From assembly GCF_004027225.2 (NCBI RefSeq), contig NC_044288.2, forward strand, positions 16,316,744 to 16,380,743: DNA of 64,000 nucleotides, given 5' to 3'. Of the stretch, positions 12,301 through 22,400 are shown in pieces (within the stretch, counting starts at the first letter, position 1; each line of letters starts with the position of its first letter). The notes under the pieces were generated by a model. The model was given only the letters and a program-made list of their open reading frames with translations, ran no database searches and was not told the DNA's origin. The translations under genes and the position numbers were made by a program. The DNA comes from Strigops habroptila (lineage: Eukaryota > Chordata > Aves > Psittaciformes > Psittacidae).

Positions 12301-12349
12301 GGGCAAGCAGGACGGTGCCCTCTTCGCCGTCTCCGAGGCCGAGTGCTGA
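236..12349 (+). CDS. UNC5A: UNC5A netrin receptor (complete, 16 coding exons)
   Basis: Single-pass receptor for netrin that mediates axon repulsion and acts as a dependence (pro-apoptotic) receptor. Coding exons: 236-344, 8169-8390, 8532-8675, 8753-8856, 8957-9137, 9252-9419, 9610-9774, 9858-10046, 10170-10469, 10561-10648, 10727-10895, 10984-11217, 11320-11469, 11550-11714, 11793-11971, 12184-12349. All introns are GT-AG and all phases close, giving 2733 nt and 910 residues. That is close to the ~898 residues of rodent UNC5A and longer than the 842-residue human form. Domains: signal peptide (1-36, Arg-rich then Ala/Leu-rich), two Ig domains (about 60-255), two thrombospondin type-1 repeats (about 257-309 and 311-363, both with WxxW motifs), transmembrane helix (about 373-396, followed by YCRKK), ZU5 (about 508-650), UPA (about 650-790) and death domain (about 815-900). 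It ends in SEAEC like its orthologues. The ATG has a good Kozak context (cgccATGg). Identification is very secure; only the signal-peptide exon is poorly conserved. Confidence 0.96.
3805..3945. promoter_or_regulatory. Candidate conserved noncoding element A in UNC5A intron 1
   Basis: An AT-rich island in GC-rich intron. It contains an octamer (ATGCAAAT, 3815-3822) that continues into a near-palindrome (ATGCAAATTGCAT, 3815-3827). A second ATGCAAA core and several ATTA/TAAT homeodomain cores follow. POU/homeobox site clustering suggests a developmental enhancer. Conservation could not be tested. Confidence 0.45.
4650..4755. promoter_or_regulatory. Candidate conserved noncoding element B in UNC5A intron 1
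   Basis: Island with closely spaced AATTA/TAATTA homeodomain cores (for example GCAATTACTGCTTTAATTAC at 4673-4692) followed by a mixed-composition stretch to about 4755. The composition differs abruptly from the CA/CC-rich intron on both sides. An enhancer role is inferred. Confidence 0.4.
5585..5715. promoter_or_regulatory. Candidate conserved noncoding element C in UNC5A intron 1
   Basis: Non-repetitive island with an AATAATTGACAATAAAG segment, a CAATTAG homeodomain core and a TTTATCGG segment, embedded in GC-rich repetitive intron. No open frame of interest. An enhancer role is inferred from composition and site content only. Confidence 0.4.
5856..5869. promoter_or_regulatory. Perfect palindromic RFX X-box
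   Basis: GTTTCCATGGCAAC fits the two-half-site RFX X-box (GTTNCC-ATGG-NAAC) with no mismatch to the core. RFX1-3 occupy such sites in neuronal and ciliary genes, so it is a plausible element for a neuronal receptor. It lies about 140 bp downstream of element C. Confidence 0.6.
5935..6315. repeat. Degenerate ~18-bp minisatellite in UNC5A intron 1
   Basis: Imperfect tandem copies of a unit resembling GGGGTGCCCACAGTGCAT, with a sub-family built on GGCTACAGGGTGCATGG. Periodicity is clearest at 6150-6310. The six-codon period makes repetitive open frames (GVPxVH-like), which are not evidence of a protein. Confidence 0.75.
6970..7130. promoter_or_regulatory. Candidate conserved noncoding element E in UNC5A intron 1
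   Basis: A 160-bp AT-rich island including TTTTAATTAAATTAATTGCC (7020-7039), further TAAT cores, TTTATC and a GTAAATTAGC segment. Flanks are more than 65% GC by eye. The dense homeodomain-type sites suggest an enhancer. No coding potential was seen. Confidence 0.5.
7360..7530. promoter_or_regulatory. Candidate conserved noncoding element F in UNC5A intron 1
   Basis: The strongest AT-rich island of the intron: repeated TTAATTA, CCAATTAG and GCAATTAC cores, a TTTATCG/TTTGTTAATC pair and a TTATTAACTC end. It lies about 640 bp before exon 2. The clustering of at least eight ATTA-type cores in 170 bp inside GC-rich intron is hard to explain as background. Confidence 0.5.
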
Positions 12350-12765
12350 GTGTGGCGGGGATGGAGGCACAACCCCGCTCCTGGGGGACCACTGCCATGG
12401 GGCAGGGGGGGCCCCGGCCGGCCCCCAGGCCCCTGCTGCCCCACAGCCCATGGCGAGGGCTGCCTGGTCCCCTTGTGAGACAGGGATGCCCGTGCCCCAC
12501 GGCAGTCAGGCCCCCCCAGTGCTGCGGCCCCGGGCGTCCCACAGCCCCATGGCGGGGGGCCGGGGGGCACTGGGTGTGCGTCGTGCGTGCGGTGCCGTCG
12601 TGCTGTCTGCGTGTGGGGCCCCGTGCCGTGTTGTGTAAAGACCGTTTTTTTAATTCTGTATTAAGTGCATTCAAGTATTTACACTTGGCCTTATGTACAT
12701 AGCGGTGCCGCGGGCGGGGGGGCTGCCGGACCTGAATGTAAATAAATTCGATATATATTGCTATG
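12350..12765 (+). other. UNC5A: UNC5A 3' UTR
   Basis: Roughly 400 nt follow the TGA stop. GC-rich first, then an AT-rich segment (about 12640-12690) and a final AT-rich stretch carrying the poly(A) signal. No gene lies in the interval up to HK3. Confidence 0.75.
12741..12746 (+). terminator. UNC5A: UNC5A poly(A) signal AATAAA
   Basis: Canonical AATAAA about 390 nt after the stop. Cleavage is expected at about 12760. It faces the HK3 poly(A) signal on the other strand about 100 bp away. Confidence 0.8.
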
Positions 12766-12843
12766 TGGGGCTGTGCCCAGCCATGCGCTGCCCCCTGGCC
12801 CTCCCCGTCATCCCCCAGGAGGCGGAGGTGTGGAGAAAAGCGC

Positions 12844-12849
12844 TTTATT
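12844..12849 (-). terminator. HK3: HK3 poly(A) signal (AATAAA on - strand)
   Basis: TTTATT on the + strand is AATAAA in the HK3 sense. It lies only 32 nt past the HK3 stop codon, so the HK3 3' UTR would be very short (about 50-60 nt). Confidence 0.75.
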
Positions 12850-12880
12850 GGGGTGATGGCCGTGGCAGTGGTGGCTGTCC

Positions 12881-15800
12881 CTAGGGCCCGGCTTTGCGGC
12901 AGGCCACCGCCGCCACGAGCGCAGCCCCTTTCCCCGAACCATCCTCCGACTGCAGGAAGGTGACGCTGCATTTGGGCGCCAGGACCTGCAGTGTCTGCTG
13001 GAGGTTCTGGGAGAAGCTGGAGGGAACAGGAGGGGATGGTGAGGGCTGGTGTCCCCCATCCCACACACCCCATGTCCCCCCAGACCCCTGCCACAAGGCA
13101 AGGGTCCCTGGTGGGTGCCTGCCACTCCTGGCCCCACTCACTGCGGGTGCATCTTGTACAAGGTGCCGTCCACCCCGACAGTGACGATCAGCTGGTCCAG
13201 GCCCCGGTTCTCCCGCATCTTCTCCACCACAGCAGCCATGCCAGCAGCGCAGAGCTGGGCCGCCCGCAGGGACACGGTCTGGCACACCTCCCGCACTAGC
13301 ACGCTGTCCTCAAAGCTGGCATGCAGATCCAGGTCCCGCAGGATGGCCAGTACCTTTTTCAGGGCCAGCCCATCGCTGCCCCAGACCAGTGGCACCATTA
13401 GCACCGCTGTCCCCATCACTGTCCCCATCCCACAAGCAGGAGACGGCAGCACCTGCATGTGCCCCATCAACGCAGTGTGGCCCCTCTCCCTGGGCTCTGG
13501 CTTCACACTCTCCCACCCCGGGCTCCAGAAACCCACCGGAGCCCAGCACTCACATCTCAATGGTGGAGAGGAACTTGGTCTGGAAGATGTCCTTGGTCTG
13601 GAGCTTGGGGCAGGGCTTCCCACGGAACAGGACCCGTTTCTCCACCATTGCCAGCAGGATGTAGCGCACAATCTCGCCCAGGTACATGCCACTGATGAGC
13701 TTCTCGAACCTACCCAAGGCACAGCCTTAGCTGAGCACAGCCACCCCCTGGCTGTGCCCCGGGGCCTTCACCCACCTCTGTTTGCCCGGGTTGATGGTTT
13801 TCTCGTCCACCATCTGGTCGAAGTTGGTGAAGATGTGGTCCAGGCACCCATTGTCCCCGAAGGCCCCCCACTCCATGTTGATGCACATGCGGCCCTCATT
13901 GCCCTCCACAGTGCCCACGTTCCGCATCTCCTCCATGTAGCAGGCGTTGGTCCCTGTCCCTGCAGGCCCCATGCGGGTGTCACCTCCACCACAGCCCTGC
14001 AGAGCTGCTTGGCACCCCATGGCCATGCTACACGGGCTGGGGTAGTGATGAAGGGATGGGAGACCCCTGGGTGCAGCAGTGCTCCTCACCCACGATGAGG
14101 CCGATTTCACATTTAGGGTCATCGTAGCCACAGGACATCATGGTTCCCACTGTGTCGTTGACCACGGCTACCACCTTCAGCGTAAAGTGCTGCCAAACCA
14201 GAGATGGGGACATATGTGGCTTAGTGGCACTCAGCCATCTCGTGGGGCTGGCACCACTTAGGTGCAGGGTGGCACCCTGGGGACAGAGGACTGTACCCAA
14301 GCCCTTCCCTACCTGTTTCCGCAGGGCAGCATCCCGCAGCAGCTGGACCACGTCCTGCCCCACACAGCCTGAGGCATTGAAGCCTTTGGTCCAGCTCAGT
14401 AGCACTGCCTGCAAGAGAGGTAGGAGCAGGGGCTGGGCAGCTGCCCTGCACCCCGGGGCCCTCCCCATCCTCAGGGGCTGGAGCCATCCCCTCACCTTAT
14501 CCAAGCCCAGCTGCTGGCAGGGGAAGGAGAAGGTGAAGCCAAGTGGCAGGATCTGCTCCATCAGGTCCTGCTTGAGCTGGAAGTCCATGATGCACTCAAC
14601 GATGTGATTGAAGAGCTGTGGAGAGCAGCCATGGTCAGCAGGGCCCGGGCTGGGATGATGCCGCAAGGAGTCTCCCACCCCATCCCAGGCCTGTGGGCAG
14701 TGAGGGGGGAGGCAATTCCCACCCCATTACCCCCTCCTTGGCCACAGATTCTCAGCCTCACCTCCACACCAGTGCCCTGTATGATGGAGGTCGGGATGAC
14801 ATAGATCTCGCTGGCCATACGGATGCTGTCCTCCGCCACACGCACCACCAGCACCCGGAAGTTGGTTCCCCCCAGGTCCAGCGCCAGGAATTCACCTCGC
14901 TCTGTGGGGAGCCAGCACAGGGCATCAGCAGGGCCACAGCCACCTTGGTACCCCCTTCCCCAGGTCCCCGGCCCTCACCGGTGCCATCGGGTGTGGCACG
15001 GACGTAGGTGGGCAGCATGCGGACAGAGGATCTGGCATTGGTCTCCTTGCCCAGCCCCAGGTCCATCTCCTGCCTCATGAGCGCCTGGACGCGCTGCAGG
15101 TCGGAGCGGCTGAGTCTCAGCGGGGACAGCAGCTGATCCACTTCCCTGCGCTGGTCGGCCAGGCGCAGAGCCACCGCTGTCACGATGGCCGCCCCGCGCC
15201 CGGTCCCATCCACCGAGGGCAGGAGGGTGATTGTGCACTCCGGGGCCAGCAGCCCTGTCACACTCTCCAGGATCTCCCCAAACCTGCCAGAGGAAGAAGA
15301 GGATGGCAAAGGCCGGGCGTGAAACATCCCACTGCGGTGGGAGCCCCATGTCCCTCCTCACCTGGTGTAGTCTCGGTACAACTCGCCATCCACTCCAATG
15401 TTGACATAGAGCTGCTCCAGCTCCCGGCTCTGGCACATGTGTGTGAGGATGGCAGCCAGCCCCGCAGCACAGAGAGCAGCAGCACGGCTCACCACCACCC
15501 GGCAGACCTGCTGCACCCGACAGCAGTCCCGCTCGCTCGGCCGCAGTCCCAGAGTCTCCAGAGTGCTCCTTGTCCTGGCCATGCCATCCTCGTGGCTGCA
15601 AGGGAGGATACAGTGCTAGTTATGTCCTCCCCATCACCCCCCTGTCCTCCCAGCCACAGCAGCTCCTGGTCCCCAGACACTCACTTGATGATCTCCAGGA
15701 CTTGATGGGTCTTGAGCACATCCTTGTTCCTCAGGATGCCAGCATTGCTCCCAGTGAAGACCGCTTTCTCGGCAGCCAGGGCAACCAGCACGTGCCGGAC

Positions 15801-17616
15801 GATCTCTCCCAGATACAGGCTGCCCACCAGCTTCTCAAATCTGTGTGCAGCCAGCGTGGGGGTCAGTTGTGCCATGGGGCCAAGGGGCCATGGGCTCCTG
15901 TAGTGGGGCCTGATATGCCCAGGGGTGGACAAGGAGCCCTGGGGACCCTGCCCTCACTGGGGGTGGGAGCACCTCTTCTTCCCAGGATTGGAGGACTCCT
16001 TGTCCACGCGCTGGTCATAGGTGGTCATGATGCCACTCAGGGTGGTATCGTCCCCAAAGCAGCCCCACTCAGTGTTGACACACATCCTCCCGCTGGACTC
16101 CTCCACCATCTCGACCTGTTGTGCCTCAGCCATGAAGCAGCTGTTGGTGCCTGCATCTAATGGGGAGCAATGGGGGTGAGCATTGGTGCATCCCCCCCCA
16201 GTACCATCTGCTGGCATGGGGGTGCCCACTGCTCACCTATAATGATGGCGACCTCACAGGCCTTATCCTCCACGCTGGAGGTCATCATGGTGCCCACAGT
16301 ATCATTCATCAGGGCAACAACATCCACATAGAGCTGGCCAGGAGCAAAGCAAAAGCATCATTAGCCCCTCCATGCGGGCAGCACCCAGCCAGGCCCCCCC
16401 ACCTCATGGCCCCCCACCTCTTCCTTGTTGATGGCTGACTGCAGCAACTGCACAACATCCTTCCCCTCCACACCAGTGCACTTGAAGCCCTTGGACCAGG
16501 AGGTGAGTTCTGCCTGTGGAGAGCACGTGGCTGAGCTGTTGGCCTCCAGCACCACTGATGTGCTGGGCAGGAGGTGGCCACAGCCCCAGGTCAGGGTTGT
16601 CCCACCCACCTTGTCCAGCTGCGTCTGCTTGCAGCTGAAGGGGAAGACGAAGCCCAAGGGGAAGCGGCGCTGGGGGCTGCTGAAGCCAGCCAGGAACTGG
16701 CGCAAGCATTTCGCAATGAAGCTGAAGAGCTGCAAAGGCATGGCCAGGGGTGACAGGCTGCACGCCTTACCCAGCACCCAGGCTGTGGGAGGCAGCCCGG
16801 AGCCTTGCTGAGCCGCCGTGGTGCTGGGCAGCCCAGCACCAGCCACCCTGTGCCATGGCCTCCTCATACCGCTTCCCCCTTGCCCTGCATGATGTTCATT
16901 GGCATGTCAAAGATCTTGTACATCACTTGAGGTCTCTGGTTCCCGTCACCCAAGAGGGTTACACACAGGGTCCGGACATAGTTCTGGCACAGCTCCGCCA
17001 CGAGAAAGTCACCCTTCTCTGTGGGGGAGAGGTGGTGTCAGTCAGAGACCTTTGCTGGGACAGATCCCCTATAATCTGCCCCTTAACCTGTCCCAGGGAC
17101 AGTCACTCACCCACGGGGGAGGCTCCTGAGAGCCTGAGACCACCACAGGGGCCAAGGGAACCAGCTCCTGGCCTCTGGTCCTGCACCAGAGGCAGTGCAA
17201 GGGCAGTGCATGGACCAGAGACCAGTGCACCCCTCCCAGCACCTCAGGGCCAAGTCCCATGAGGTGTGTGGGGCTGTAGGTAGCAAAGCGGCCCATCCCC
17301 AGGCCGAGCTGCCTTACCGGTGCCATCGGGCATGGAGCAGATGAAGGTGGGCAGCATCTGCATGGTGGCCTGTGCATGCATCTGGCGGCTCAGCCCCTTG
17401 CGCATGTCCTGCATCATGTGGCCCTTCAGCACCTGCAGCGTCTCCAGCGGGACAGTGAGTGCCCGCAGGGCTTTCTGTACCTGGGGACAGTGAGGCTGTA
17501 CCTTAGGGCAGCTCGAAGGGCACGGGATGCCTCTTGCTGGGCGCGAGGCAGGGATGGGCCTTACCGGTGAGCCGACAGAGTTGCTGCGTTGGCCCAGCTG
17601 TTGGCTCAGGGAGGGC
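12881..17616 (-). CDS. HK3: HK3 hexokinase 3 (start codon unresolved)
   Basis: Phosphorylates glucose with ATP to glucose-6-phosphate. Type-3 hexokinase is a ~100-kDa tandem enzyme. Exons in gene order: 17565-17616, 17318-17480, 16870-17018, 16610-16729, 16418-16513, 16237-16333, 15973-16156, 15685-15840, 15362-15595, 14979-15283, 14762-14901, 14496-14615, 14313-14408, 14090-14189, 13776-13959, 13554-13709, 13142-13375, 12881-13016. Sizes (163, 149, 120, 96, 97, 184, 156, 234, 305, 140, 120, 96, 100, 184, 156, 234) repeat the vertebrate hexokinase pattern twice. The catalytic C-half is intact: [27 protein letters not shown] and [12 protein letters not shown]. The N-half keeps [14 protein letters not shown] and AGTNSCF but has AELCQNYV where the phosphate-binding LDLGGTNF should be, so it is probably non-catalytic as in mammalian HK3. 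The last exon ([16 protein letters not shown] then AVACR) is typical of HK3. At least 906 residues are predicted against 923 in human. The N-terminal Met is not found. Confidence 0.93.
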
Positions 17617-17730
17617 CTGTGTGGAGGGAGCTGGTGTCACCCGCGGAGCCCCAGCCCGCAGGAGGGCAGGACACCCGCCTGCCCAGTCCCAAGCAGGGTT
17701 TTGTGCCCCGTCCCCGGCTCTGCCTCCCAC

Positions 17731-17849
17731 CTCCCCTCTGTGTCCCGGCTCCGCAGGGTCACAATCTCAACAGCATCGTCGCTTTGCAGTATGACTGTAC
17801 CGCAACCGCGACCCGGCAGCCGGCGGTAGAGGAGGCAGCTGTGCCCCAC
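17731..17849 (-). other. HK3: Possible HK3 5' coding exon (tentative)
   Basis: Upstream of the 52-nt exon, a frame open at least through 17731-17849 ends in AG before a GTGGGA donor. This leaves phase 2, exactly the phase needed by the next exon, which starts with G. The frame reads ...LQSDDAVEIVTLRSRDTEG. It has no ATG before an in-frame stop at 17913-17915, so another exon or a different start must exist. Mammalian HK3 N-termini here are variable and give no help. Confidence 0.3.
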
Positions 17850-18156
17850 AACGCCGATGAGGGCCGGGGGATTAAAGGGGCTGCTCCTGCCTCACCCTGC
17901 CCGCCTGTCTCCTCAACCTGTAGGAGGGCGGAGGCTGGTCTGTGCCCTGCCCGGGGGGCATAAGGGGAGTCTGTTCAGCCCCATCCCCGGCCCCGGCTTC
18001 CCCACTCCCGGCTTCGCTCGGCTGCCGGCGGGCCGGAGCCCCTCACCGGTGCACGGACAGTCTGCCTTGGTCCATCGAGCCCAAGGCCCGCCGCGGGAGG
18101 CTGCGCGCGGCGGCGCTAGTGGTGCTCTGCTCCTGGGAGCTCCAGGGCGCCCTGCC

Positions 18157-18318
18157 CATAACGCCGAGCCGCTCGGGGCTGCCCATGGCGCCGCGCCGCT
18201 CGGGGCTGCCAATAGCGCCGCGCCGCTCGGGGCTGCCCATAGCGCCGCGCCGCTCGGGGCTGCCCATAACGCCGCGCCGCTCGGGGCTGCCCATGGCGCC
18301 GCGCCGGCCGGGGCTGCC
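18157..18318. repeat. 27-bp minisatellite, six copies
   Basis: Six contiguous 27-bp units starting at 18157, 18184, 18211, 18238, 18265 and 18292. The core is CCGCTCGGGGCTGCCCAT, with scattered substitutions (for example A/G in the first triplet block). Because 27 is divisible by 3, nine-residue repeats appear in frames of both strands, which explains the open frames here. Confidence 0.92.
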
Positions 18319-18546
18319 CATGGCGGACGGGCCGGCGGCGCAGACCCGGCGGGACCGTTGCCAACGCCGCCGCCGTTGCCCTGGCGACAGGAACGGTACC
18401 CGCGGGCGCCCCGGCCCGCCATTGGCCGGCCCGCAGAGCCCATCGCCCTGCCGCGGGCAATGCGCGCCCCCGGCAGGACGGGCCGGTCCCGCTCCCCGCG
18501 GCAGCGCCTCGGCTACCGTCAGCGCTGTCTGATTTCAGGTCCCGGC

Positions 18547-19202
18547 TTTAATTAGCCCCGTGTTAATTAAGCAGCGCAGTCACAAGACATCCACCCGGTT
18601 CCTGGCAAGGGGCGCTGCAGCAGTGCGAGAGCGCTCCTGGGGAATGGGGGACAACACAGCCCAGCCCGGGCTCCATCCTGCCCCCAGGCAGCGGGCACTG
18701 GGCACACAGTGGACAGGGAAGCCAGCAAGGACACAGGGACACCGCTGTCACACTGGTCTCCACATCCGCTGACTGCAGCAGGCACGGACATGTCCTCTGC
18801 CCAACATGCCCCTCCCCACAGTGCTGGGCTCTGCAGCCCCCTGCCCAGGGGGTCCCCGAGCTCACAGTACCCCCACAGAGCCCAGGGACAGGCTGTGGAA
18901 GTGTGATTTTGGATGCACAGTGTGCTGTTCCTCCTCTCCTCCCTCCAGTGCCTCCCATTTCCCCAGAGAAAGACAGCACAGCTCCTCCGTGTTGCTGCAG
19001 TTTCATAAAAACATACATAAATATATTTCCATTTCTTTAACAGAGAGCAAAGCTGCACAGGCACCTATAAAACACACAGTCACTGCTCCACCCAGCGCTC
19101 CCTGCACAGGTCGTAGAAAACATAGAAAAGGGGGTGGGAGAAGGGGGCTGCGGTGGAGCAGGGACACAGTGCCATGGAGGGGACCTGCTGCCCACGGTGG
19201 CC
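18547..19202 (-). other. UIMC1: UIMC1 3' UTR and candidate poly(A) signals
   Basis: No canonical AATAAA was seen in the UIMC1 sense after the stop. Variants are AATATA (+ strand TATATT, 19022-19027, about 175 nt past the stop) and ATTAAA (+ strand TTTAAT, 18547-18552, about 650 nt past the stop). Which one is used is unknown. No gene is apparent in this stretch. Confidence 0.4.
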
Positions 19203-19459
19203 TCAGAACTTGTGCTTTCTTCGGCGGCAGCCTTTGGTCTGCTGCTGGCTGCCCAGGCGGAGAGCCGCGTGCGGCTTCAAGTCCACCACGCAGTCCGTGG
19301 CTTCCGAGAAGGAGACGCCGGATTTCAGAGGGGAGATGTTCAAGGGAAGGTGCCGAAGGGAGCTGGGGCTGTTCCCCATCGGCCCCCTGGCTCTGGCTGG
19401 GCGAGCAGGAGGGGACTGTTGGTCTCCTAGTCCAGGGAGGGGGGCCCCCGCATCAGCAC
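19203..19459 (-). CDS. UIMC1: UIMC1 terminal coding exon
   Basis: Starts after TCATTGCAG and ends at a TGA (19203-19205). A Pro/Arg-rich start leads to the conserved [18 protein letters not shown] and a basic end (CRRRKHKF), matching human SFVSISEATDCLVDFKK through RGRRRKF. Confidence 0.95.
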
Positions 19460-22400
19460 CTGCAATGAGAGCACACATCAGCCTTGCCTGCCTTCCCTCT
19501 GTCATGAGCCATGGGCAAGGAAGGAGAGTGCTGCTGAGAGCATTTCTCCCTGCTCCTCTCCTCTTGTCCTTGGATCCATGGAGGAAGCACCAGTGTGCAG
19601 GCAAGGGACAGCAGCACCCTGCCACCCCCCCAGGAAGCTGGCCATCTCTTAGTGCAATGGCTCAGAGCACACCGCTACCCCTGCAAAGGCTCTGGGTGCC
19701 AGCACCGGTCCAGCGGGCAGAGGCAGGGATGTGTGCAGCCAGCTGGGCGATGCAGACAACCAGCTAAGCCCCAGCCTCGTGCTCTGCTCATTACAGACCC
19801 CTTCAAAAGGAATCTGCTGTCACAGCAGAGTCCAGGCTGAGTGGGACCTAACAGGGAGAGCTGGGAAAGGGCAGCCCTGAGCCAGCCAGGCAAAGCAAGC
19901 AGCTTCCCACCTGCAGACTTGCTCTCCGAGAGCTCCAGCATCCTGAGGAGTCCCCTCTCCTGCCTTCCAACGTCCTGCCAAGGAGAGAGAAACACTGTCA
20001 CAGTGCTGCCACAAGGGAACCCCAAAACCAGGGTGGCCCCATGGCCACACGCTCCCCTAGCCCACGGGGTCCAGCTGGGTACAAGAGGGAACGCTGTATT
20101 TCCAGGGCTTCCAGCTGAGCACAGCCAGTCACCAACGGGAAGGGCACTGCTCCATTCTCAGCCTGACCAGTGCCTGATCAGAGGCAGCTGAGGGCAGTTA
20201 ATAAAGCAGAGCATGGTAAGGAGGGAGGCCGGGGTGCAGGAAGCCACCCCCAAGCCCAGCCAGTGAGCACAGGGCTGTCACAGGAATGGGAGCACCAGGG
20301 GCTCTGCCATGGCTCAGGCACATTCCCAGCACTGTGCTCCAAGGGCAGGCTCCATCCTGCTCCATCCGAGGGCACAGGGGCTTGGTGCTGGATGGAAGGG
20401 CCTTCCTCCAGGGCACAGCCAGAAAAGGAACACACACCTTGTGCCCCCTCTCAGCCTCTGGTAAGATGCAGCTGCTCTGGTCACACAGGCTAAGAGAAGA
20501 CCACTTGGCCTGGCTGCTCCCTGCCTCCAGAAACGCTCTAGAAGGTACTGGCATCCTGGCTGTGGGGTGGGGCTGCAAAGCACCCCAAAATGTGCCATGG
20601 CAGGAACCTGCAAGGCCAACAATGCCACTAGGAAGCTTTATAACAGCCCAGCCCATGCCCAGCATGACCTGCTCCCCTGGTGAGCTGCCACCTTGGGACA
20701 GGCAGGGCCAGAGGAAACACAGCCTTGCTGAGCTGTCCCGAATGACCACCCAACTCCAGCACCTTTCCTCATACCCTGTGCCCGTGCCTGTGAGCAGGAC
20801 CCCACATGCCAGTTGGCTGTGGAGCACAGGGACAGAGCCAAACCCTCCCCCCCAGAGCTGGTCACATGCAGGAGCAACCGTGCCCTGCAGTACTCTGAAC
20901 CACAGCACTTGGCTGTATCCCAGCCAAAATCATTCACCACAAGTCTCATCATTTGCATCTGAATCCCCAAAGGGCTGAGGCCTGTGATGGATTTAAGGGA
21001 TTATATGAAACTAAGACATCATGTTGCATCTTCATGCTGAGAATCACATTTCTGAGCACAGGCAAAGCTGTGGCACTAGGGCTTTGCCCGCAGGAACCAG
21101 CGGGAAGGCCTGGAAGGACCCCCTCTGTGCTCCATTGGGACCACCAAAGCAGCAACACCACAGTGGGGACCAACACCTGGTGAGCGCCTGTGAACAAGCT
21201 GCTACCCATACTCCTGCCTTCCATCTCCTCTAGCAAGGCACGTCCTGCACATCTCCACGTTTCCCCCAGGATGCTGCAGTTTGCTCTCAGCACCGAGCAG
21301 TTCTCCCTGCTCTGGCTCTGAAGCCTTCCCCATGGGAAAGGGCTTGCGGATCAAGTCAGATCTGCCTGTCACCCTGACACTGCCCTCCATCTCTATTCAG
21401 CCGAGGAAGCCTGCAGGACTGAGGCGTGCTGTCTGGCAGCAGGACAGTGCTGGCTGGCTGCCTGCTGGAGAGGTTACTGGCAGCTCTGCTGGATTAGCTC
21501 ACCCCTGGGACAGGTCCATGCTCTCACAGAGTGTCGTGGGAAGGAGGGCAACGAGTTGTCTGGCCACAGCAGCCCGCAGAGACAGGCAATCCTACAGCAG
21601 GTCAGCTCATCCCATCAACCAGGGAAACAGCTCCTGCTGCCAACCCAGCCCCAAACCCAGCGCAAAGCAAAGGAGATGGTCTGCAGGGTCTCCCCTCACC
21701 TTGGCTCTTCGCAGCCTCCTGGTTCCCTGAGCTTGCCTAGCAGCCTGAAGGCAGCTGTCCACGTGCCTCTGATACTGCAGCAGTGGCACCAGTGACTTAC
21801 AGAGGTAGCACTTCTCACACCTGCCAGGCAGCAAAGGACAGAGCACCACATTAGGATTCACCCTGCGCTGGGCTCCCAGCCACCAGCAGTGACTTTCCTC
21901 CTCCAGGCCATGCCACGGAGAAGACATGTCACCAGATCAGGTCTCGCTCAGTGGGGTCAGGCCGGCACCAATCGCAAAGACTGAGTGATTATCAGTTTTC
22001 CCTGCCTGCTCCTCTGTATCCTGCTGCTGCAGCAGCGGGACAGTAATCAAATCTGCTCATCTAACTATCTCAACCACCACTGATTTCTCCCCAGACATAA
22101 AGCACCCTGTCAAAATCCACAGAAATGAAGCGCAAGGGCTTTGCAAAGGGGAGTTAAATTCTGCCTGAAAAGCAAACCAAGTGTGTTAAATCAGAGAGAC
22201 ATTTTACCAGGGCTGGATGAACTTGTCTGACTAGTAAATCAAGTCTTTCTCTGCACTGTCTCCATTTTACATCATGCCATGCTGGGAGAGGAATGCAGAG
22301 CACTTGCTCCTGCTGGGGGGCTGGCACAGTGTGTTCCTCAAACCCATTCATTTGTGTAGAACATGCCCAAGATCATGCAGGACATCCCTGTCCCCCCTTC

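Larger units (their letters stand above)
17617..18560 (-). promoter_or_regulatory. GC/CpG-rich HK3 upstream region
   Basis: CpG-dense DNA with a 27-bp minisatellite, followed by an AT-rich edge at 18540-18570. It is the likely HK3 promoter and first-exon area, though no start site can be assigned. It also lies just beyond the UIMC1 3' end, so termination of UIMC1 and initiation of HK3, both on the - strand, are close. Confidence 0.4.

Noticed and set aside
17847-17849. GTG at the head of the HK3 5' frame as a start codon
   Set aside because: Non-ATG initiation cannot be claimed from sequence. An unseen upstream exon is likelier.
18043-18555. Repetitive frames with nine-residue repeats on both strands
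   Set aside because: Produced by the 27-bp minisatellite. No splice or start support.
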